A stretch of 19,607 nt of DNA from S15-B10 sp045569115 (GTDB taxonomy: Bacteria > Fidelibacterota > Marinisomatia > Marinisomatales > S15-B10). A program made the position numbers and the translations under genes. Below the pieces are notes generated by a model. That model worked only from the letters and a program-made list of their open reading frames with translations, searched no databases and was not told where the DNA came from. Every line of letters starts with the position of its first letter. The stretch's first letter is position 1. Positions 15,443 to 19,607 of the stretch are shown piece after piece. Location of the stretch: positions 1 through 19,607 of the forward strand of contig JBJKZS010000113.1 in the NCBI GenBank assembly GCA_045569115.1, in the 5' to 3' direction.

Positions 15443-16303
15443 ATGAAGCGTGTTGGAATTGATATTGGTGGAACTAAAATTGAAGCTGTTGTGATTGATC
15501 GTGATGGAAGTGTGCTAATTCGTGAGCGCGTATTAACAGAGAGGCATAAAGGTTATGGTCATATTTTGGAACAAATAAGTAGTTTGCGCAAAAATCTACT
15601 TAGATATTTTGAAGATGATTTCTCTTTAGGTATTTGTGTTCCCGGCCCCCTAAATGCAAGGGGTGATAAAATGAAACAAAGTAACACACAAGCTTTAGTA
15701 GGAAAATCACTTAAAAATGATATTGAGGAAATTTTTGGAACTATACCAGTTCTAGAAAATGATGCCAACTGTTTTACTCAGGCAGAAGCATCTGTTGGTG
15801 CGGGGAAAAACATGAAAATGGTTTTTGGTGTCATATTTGGTACTGGGGTAGGTGGCGGAATAGCTATCGATGGGAATGTTTATAAGGGGAAACAACATCT
15901 AGCAGGCGAGTGGGGGCATTCCATCTTGCATCCTGAAGGAAAAGATTGTTTATGCGGTAAAAAAGGTTGCGTAGAACAATATCTCTCAGGAATCGCATTA
16001 GAAAAGCTCTATTATGATATGACTGGCAATTCAGCCTGTGTTACAGATATTGCTAAAAATCCTCCGTCCCAATGGAAAACAGAATTCCTAAATAATTTTG
16101 GCATGGCTGTATCAAATATTATTAATATTCTTGATCCTGAAATTATAGTTATAGGTGGTGGTGTATCTAAAGTTGATTTTCTTTATACAGATGGACTAAA
16201 GTTTGTTAAGCGTTACTGTTTAGATAAAAATTTCAAAACACCTATTGTAAAAAATACTATGGGAGACTCAGCAGGTGTTTTCGGAGCCGCATATCTTTCT
16301 TAA
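15443..16303 (+). CDS. ROK-family sugar kinase
   Basis: A 286-residue cytoplasmic kinase phosphorylating a hexose or N-acetylhexosamine with ATP. The ATP phosphate-binding motif DIGGTK is at 7-12, the catalytic aspartate is D107 in ENDAN (105-109), and FGTGVGGGI (132-140) is the second phosphate loop. The ROK zinc site is complete: H159 (EWGHS), C169, C171 and C176 (CLCGKKGC). The second nucleotide motif VIGGGVSK is at about 226-233. There is no N-terminal DNA-binding domain, so it is an enzyme rather than a NagC-type repressor. The pattern fits glucokinase, fructokinase or N-acetylglucosamine kinase, and no sugar-pathway neighbour decides between them. It is followed at 43 bases by the ABC transporter operon. 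Confidence 0.94.
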   Translation: MKRVGIDIGGTKIEAVVIDRDGSVLIRERVLTERHKGYGHILEQISSLRKNLLRYFEDDFSLGICVPGPLNARGDKMKQSNTQALVGKSLKNDIEEIFGTIPVLENDANCFTQAEASVGAGKNMKMVFGVIFGTGVGGGIAIDGNVYKGKQHLAGEWGHSILHPEGKDCLCGKKGCVEQYLSGIALEKLYYDMTGNSACVTDIAKNPPSQWKTEFLNNFGMAVSNIINILDPEIIVIGGGVSKVDFLYTDGLKFVKRYCLDKNFKTPIVKNTMGDSAGVFGAAYLS

Positions 16304-16317
16304 TCTTTTTCCATTTG

Positions 16318-16333
16318 CCTTATATAAATAAGG
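16318..16333 (+). terminator. Weak hairpin between the ROK kinase and ABC transporter genes
   Basis: CCTTAT pairs with ATAAGG around a four-base loop (ATAA), just after a run of Ts and before TTAATTT. It has no proper U-tract, so it may be only a partial terminator or chance. Confidence 0.25.
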
Positions 16334-16345
16334 TTAATTTCCAAT

Positions 16346-17281
16346 ATGTCAACAGCCATTGAAATTCGCAATCTTCAGAAGTCATACGGTGATACTGTTG
16401 CTCTGCGTGGAATTAACCTTGATATAGAGCCTGGTTCATTTTATGGGCTTTTAGGACCTAATGGTGCAGGAAAGACAACAACAATAGGAATTATTACTGG
16501 ATTAGTAAAACTTCAACAAGGAACCGTTTCTGTATTTGGTAAGGATATAATTAAGGATTATCGGTTTACTCGCTCGAAAATTGGCGTTTCACCTCAAGAG
16601 TTCACATCAGACTGGTTTTTTTCTATTGAAAAACTTCTTGTTTTTCAGGCTGGTTACTATGGAATTCCTAAAATGGAAGCCTTGCCAAGAGTGGAAAAGA
16701 TTATGAAAAAACTAGGATTGTATGAAAAGCGCAGTAAAAAAATACGCTTTTTGTCTGGTGGTATGAAGCGACGATTTATGATTGCTAAGTCACTTGTCAA
16801 CAATCCAGACATTCTAATCTTGGATGAGCCTACAGCTGGTGTGGATGTGGAACTCCGTCGTATGTTATGGGAATATCTTAAAGAACTTCATTCTGATGGT
16901 AAAACTATTCTGCTAACCACTCATTATATTGAAGAAGCTGAAAAGCTATGTGAACAAGTTTCAATTATTGATGACGGGAAAATAGTAACTCAAGGTGCTC
17001 CACTTGATTTAATTAGATCTCTTGGGAAGGGAACAATTGAGATAAGTTTAATTGGATGGAAGGAAACTAATGAGGATAATTTTGAAGGCATCCCATTCAA
17101 CTATGAACCGGGAAATAAGGATGGGAAGTTAATCTTCTCGGTTGAAGAGCCTGAGAAACAATTGCCATTTGTTGTCGGTCTAGTTAGCGGTAAAGGTTAC
17201 CAAATCAACGAAGTAAAAATCAAAAAATCCAGCTTGGAAGATGTATTTGTTTCTCTCACTGGTAAAACTATGAATGAATGA
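16346..17281 (+). CDS. yadG: ABC-2 type exporter ATP-binding protein, YadG-like
   Basis: A 311-residue ABC ATPase powering export by the membrane subunit coded next to it. Walker A is GPNGAGKTTT at 37-46, the Q-loop is VSPQEF with Q84, the signature is LSGGM at 136-140, Walker B is LILDE at 157-161 with EPTAGVDVELRR after it, and the switch histidine is H193 (TTHYIEEAE). The sequence from QEF through AGYYG, LSGGMKRR and TTHY follows E. coli YadG closely from memory. A C-terminal extension (about 215-311) is usual for this subfamily. The substrate of YadG/YadH is not established. It overlaps the permease gene by four bases (ATGA). Confidence 0.95.
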   Translation: MSTAIEIRNLQKSYGDTVALRGINLDIEPGSFYGLLGPNGAGKTTTIGIITGLVKLQQGTVSVFGKDIIKDYRFTRSKIGVSPQEFTSDWFFSIEKLLVFQAGYYGIPKMEALPRVEKIMKKLGLYEKRSKKIRFLSGGMKRRFMIAKSLVNNPDILILDEPTAGVDVELRRMLWEYLKELHSDGKTILLTTHYIEEAEKLCEQVSIIDDGKIVTQGAPLDLIRSLGKGTIEISLIGWKETNEDNFEGIPFNYEPGNKDGKLIFSVEEPEKQLPFVVGLVSGKGYQINEVKIKKSSLEDVFVSLTGKTMNE

Positions 17282-18042
17282 TGAATTGGGTTGGCTTTAA
17301 AACTCTCACCTTCAGGGAAATTACTCGATTTTTTGCTGTTTACAGACAGACCGTCATACCAGGTCTTATAACATCAGGACTTTATATTATTATTTTTGGT
17401 CTAACACTCCAACAACGTATCACAGCTATAGATGGGATTTCTTATACAGTATATATCCTTCCTGGCCTTATAATGATGAATGTAATTACAAACGCCTATA
17501 ACAATACCGCTTCAAGTATTCTTCAAATGAAACTACTTCAACAAATGCAGGATATGTTAATTACACCTATGAGCAATGTTGAACTAGCACTTGCTTTCAT
17601 TATTGGTGGTACAGTTCGAGGGTTCATAAATGGTATACTTGTTCTTTTACTTGGCATTGCTATTGTAGGTATGCCTGTGGAACATCCATTAATTGTAATT
17701 ATATTCCTTATTCTAGTATCATGGGCATTTTCCAGTGCTGGACTAATACTTGGTATCTTAGCTGAAAGCTGGGACAATATTGCTACCATGGTAAACTTTT
17801 TTATCACTCCACTTATTTTCCTTGGAGGTGTTTTTTATTCTATAAATATGCTTCCAGGATTCTGGAGAACAGTTTCTTTGATTAACCCTATCTATTATGT
17901 AATTAATGGGCTTCGGTATGCAGTTCTTGGCGTCGGCGACACTCCATTTGCAATCTCCTTTTCTGCCGCACTTGCCATGACTATAGTTTTCACTGTCATT
18001 GGTATAGGTTTATTCAATAAAGGGTATAGAATTAAGAGTTGA
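17278..18042 (+). CDS. yadH: ABC-2 type exporter permease, YadH-like
   Basis: A 254-residue inner-membrane protein with about six membrane segments. It forms the pore subunit with the ATPase just upstream. Family hallmarks are TFREITRFF at the N-terminus, YTVYILPGLIMMNVITNAYNN (about 57-77), and FFITPLIFLGGVFYSINMLP-FW (about 175-197) followed by the NPIYYVINGLRYAVLG segment. These match E. coli YadH in order and spacing. The start overlaps the ATPase stop; a second Met follows at once (17281). The next gene starts one base after the stop, so all three are probably one transcript. Confidence 0.95.
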   Translation: MMNWVGFKTLTFREITRFFAVYRQTVIPGLITSGLYIIIFGLTLQQRITAIDGISYTVYILPGLIMMNVITNAYNNTASSILQMKLLQQMQDMLITPMSNVELALAFIIGGTVRGFINGILVLLLGIAIVGMPVEHPLIVIIFLILVSWAFSSAGLILGILAESWDNIATMVNFFITPLIFLGGVFYSINMLPGFWRTVSLINPIYYVINGLRYAVLGVGDTPFAISFSAALAMTIVFTVIGIGLFNKGYRIKS

Positions 18043-18043
18043 T

Positions 18044-18751
18044 ATGAGGGCGCTAGTCGCCATTTTTATTATTAACTCTTTTCTTCTAGGGGAAAATGAT
18101 CTGACTCCTAATTGGACTCAATATGGTCGACTTGGAAGTAGTCACCTTCAAGAATTAGGCGGGTTAGGTTTTTTTAGATTAAAGCGTATAAAAGATAATT
18201 CATATCATGACATACGATTCCTCGGATTATTTATTCCTGATAATGAGATTGCCTCTATACGTTATAAATCAAGCAATAAATATAATAGAGTCCCGCAGTT
18301 TTATCGTTTTAATGTTACATCTTTAAGAAGAAATTCAATTTCAGGTCTAAAAATTCGCTACCATTATAATCAAGGTGTTGGTGCCTTTTTATTGGAAAGA
18401 CCATTTACACATATTACCTCAGAAATTGCACTTTCATTTGACGCTTCTGATTATTTAAATAATACTCGGAAAACTTCCTATTTGAAAAGCGGATTTTTTT
18501 GGGACTTAGATGTAAAAAAGACTTCTTTCGCCTTTGACCTAGAATATTTCTATCAAATTAGTGATTTGTTTCCAGGAGAACCAACACTTAGTCGTTATGA
18601 AATTTCGGCAGAAGCAAATATATGGATAAGAAAGCCTTGGCTATTGACAGCAGGCTATGAACAAGAATTTTACTTCTCCAAAGAAAGAATTAATATCAGA
18701 TCATTCTATTTAGCCCTTGGCTTTAAACGGCCAATTAATTGGAAATTATAA
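18044..18751 (+). CDS. Probable outer-membrane beta-barrel protein of unknown function
   Basis: A 235-residue protein with a short signal peptide (MRALVAIFIINSFLLG). The rest alternates hydrophobic and polar residues rich in Tyr and Phe, in short strands such as LKIRYHYNQ, SEIALSFDA, TSFAFDLEYFYQI, WLLTAGYEQEFYF and SFYLALGFKRP, as expected for a small outer-membrane barrel. It does not end in the terminal aromatic residue common in BAM substrates, ending instead NWKL. No named family was recognised. It follows the YadH-like permease by one base, so it may work with that exporter or in the envelope it serves (inference). It ends 16 bases before the convergent pntB stop, with no hairpin between. 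Confidence 0.7.
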   Translation: MRALVAIFIINSFLLGENDLTPNWTQYGRLGSSHLQELGGLGFFRLKRIKDNSYHDIRFLGLFIPDNEIASIRYKSSNKYNRVPQFYRFNVTSLRRNSISGLKIRYHYNQGVGAFLLERPFTHITSEIALSFDASDYLNNTRKTSYLKSGFFWDLDVKKTSFAFDLEYFYQISDLFPGEPTLSRYEISAEANIWIRKPWLLTAGYEQEFYFSKERINIRSFYLALGFKRPINWKL

Positions 18752-18767
18752 GTTTTACAGAAAAATA

Positions 18768-19607
18768 TTATTTCAATTCACTAACGAGTTTTGCAACAGT
18801 TTCTTTAGCATCTCCAAATAACATTATGGTATTATCATTAAAAAATAATTCGTTCTCCACTCCAGCGAAACCAGGATTCATACTTCGCTTTAGGACAAAA
18901 ACTGTCTGAGCATTATCAACATCAAGAATTGGCATTCCAAAAAGTGGGCTGGAATTATCATGCCTAGCTGCTGGGTTAACAACATCATTTGCGCCTATGA
19001 CCAATGCTACTTCTGTCTCTTCAAATTCAGGGTTAATATCATCTAGATCAAATAATTTATCATAGGAAACATTTGCTTCCGCTAACAGAACATTCATATG
19101 ACCTGGCATTCGACCAGCAACTGGATGGATTGCATACTTTACTTTAACCCCATTTCCTTCTAACACCTTTTCCAACTCAGCTACTATCTGCTGCGCCTGG
19201 GCCACTGCCATTCCATAGCCTGGAACAATTATTACTTGACTAGCATTTTCAAAAATTACTACCGTATCTTCTGGCTCATATGATTTTACCGAACGCGATG
19301 GATCTCCTCCTGATTCAGTGGTAATTTGGTCATCGGTTCCAACGCTAGAAAAAAGTACATTCCAGATAGTCCGGTTCATACCTTTACACATAATATTTGT
19401 TAGAATAATTCCGCTAGCCCCGACAAGGGATCCACTAATGATTAATGCATTGTTTACTAAAACAAAACCAGTTGTGGCAGCAGCAAGGCCAGAAAATGAG
19501 TTAAGGAGAGAAATCACAACTGGCATATCGGCACCTCCAATTGGAAGGACGACTAGACAGCCTAAGATAAGTGATAAACCTATAATAATAAGAATGGCGA
19601 CCGATAT
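18768..19607 (-). CDS. pntB: NAD(P) transhydrogenase subunit beta (C-terminal part; 5' end off window)
   Basis: The frame is open to the right edge, giving 279 C-terminal residues of a protein usually about 460 long. The enzyme uses the proton gradient to move hydride from NADH to NADP+ at the inner membrane. The visible part starts in the last membrane helices (ending CLVVLPIGGADMPVVISLLN and GSLVGASGIILTNIMCKGMN). The NADP-binding domain III follows: VIIVPGYGMAVAQAQ, the HPVAGRMPGHMNVLLAEA loop, VALVIGANDVVNPAA, and FVLKRSMNPGFAGVENELFF. All these motifs are intact. The alpha subunit would be expected upstream, beyond the right edge. The protein ends in LVSELK at 18768. Confidence 0.97.
   Translation of the reverse strand: MSVAILIIIGLSLILGCLVVLPIGGADMPVVISLLNSFSGLAAATTGFVLVNNALIISGSLVGASGIILTNIMCKGMNRTIWNVLFSSVGTDDQITTESGGDPSRSVKSYEPEDTVVIFENASQVIIVPGYGMAVAQAQQIVAELEKVLEGNGVKVKYAIHPVAGRMPGHMNVLLAEANVSYDKLFDLDDINPEFEETEVALVIGANDVVNPAARHDNSSPLFGMPILDVDNAQTVFVLKRSMNPGFAGVENELFFNDNTIMLFGDAKETVAKLVSELK

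Noticed and set aside
15443..16303. NagC/XylR-type transcription repressor
   Set aside because: The ROK protein starts directly with the ATP-binding motif at residue 7 and has no helix-turn-helix domain; the kinase catalytic aspartate is present.
18752..18767. Shared terminator between the convergent genes at 18751 and 18768
   Set aside because: The 16-base gap holds no inverted repeat.

Overview
The window is AT-rich and densely coded, and looks like the chromosome of a Gram-negative-type (diderm) marine bacterium of the FCB group. My best guess is Candidatus Marinimicrobia (SAR406). This is inferred from the mix of proteins: an FG-GAP-like/fibronectin/parallel beta-helix surface protein, CsgG-like, LPP20-like and FlgT-like envelope proteins, a TPR-SLH lipoprotein, and many secreted proteins. 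No rRNA or ribosomal protein is present to prove it. No tRNA, rRNA, CRISPR array, insertion sequence or phage gene was seen, and no gene-free stretch exceeds 217 bases.

Region 1 (1-8261, minus strand) is a five-gene envelope cluster read from right to left: a FlgT-like periplasmic protein, an LPP20-like protein with an Ala/Pro linker, a TlpA-type thioredoxin, a CsgG-like protein with a C-terminal membrane segment, and a very large secreted protein that runs off the left edge. The large protein has a signal peptide, a seven-bladed beta-propeller coded by tandem DNA repeats, and then alternating fibronectin type III and beta-helix modules. A TPR-SLH lipoprotein (8479-9615) is transcribed divergently from this cluster and ends at a strong intrinsic terminator. 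Together these genes could form an envelope assembly or surface-display system; that is inference.

Region 2 (9683-14053, plus strand) is a tightly packed run: a PAP2-like membrane protein with degraded catalytic motifs, two small secreted proteins of unknown function, NAD-dependent DNA ligase LigA, and a canonical PAP2 phosphatase. Several of these genes overlap by four to seventeen bases, so ligA appears to sit in an operon with membrane and secreted proteins.

Region 3 (14068-16303) holds a small possibly Sm-fold cytoplasmic protein behind a good -10 box, a convergent short-chain dehydrogenase, and a ROK-family sugar kinase.

Region 4 (16346-18751) is a YadG/YadH-type ABC-2 exporter followed directly by a probable outer-membrane protein. 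The right edge (18768-19607, minus strand) is the C-terminal part of PntB, the proton-translocating NAD(P) transhydrogenase beta subunit. Ribosome binding sites vary: some genes have clear AGGAG-type sites, others have none visible.
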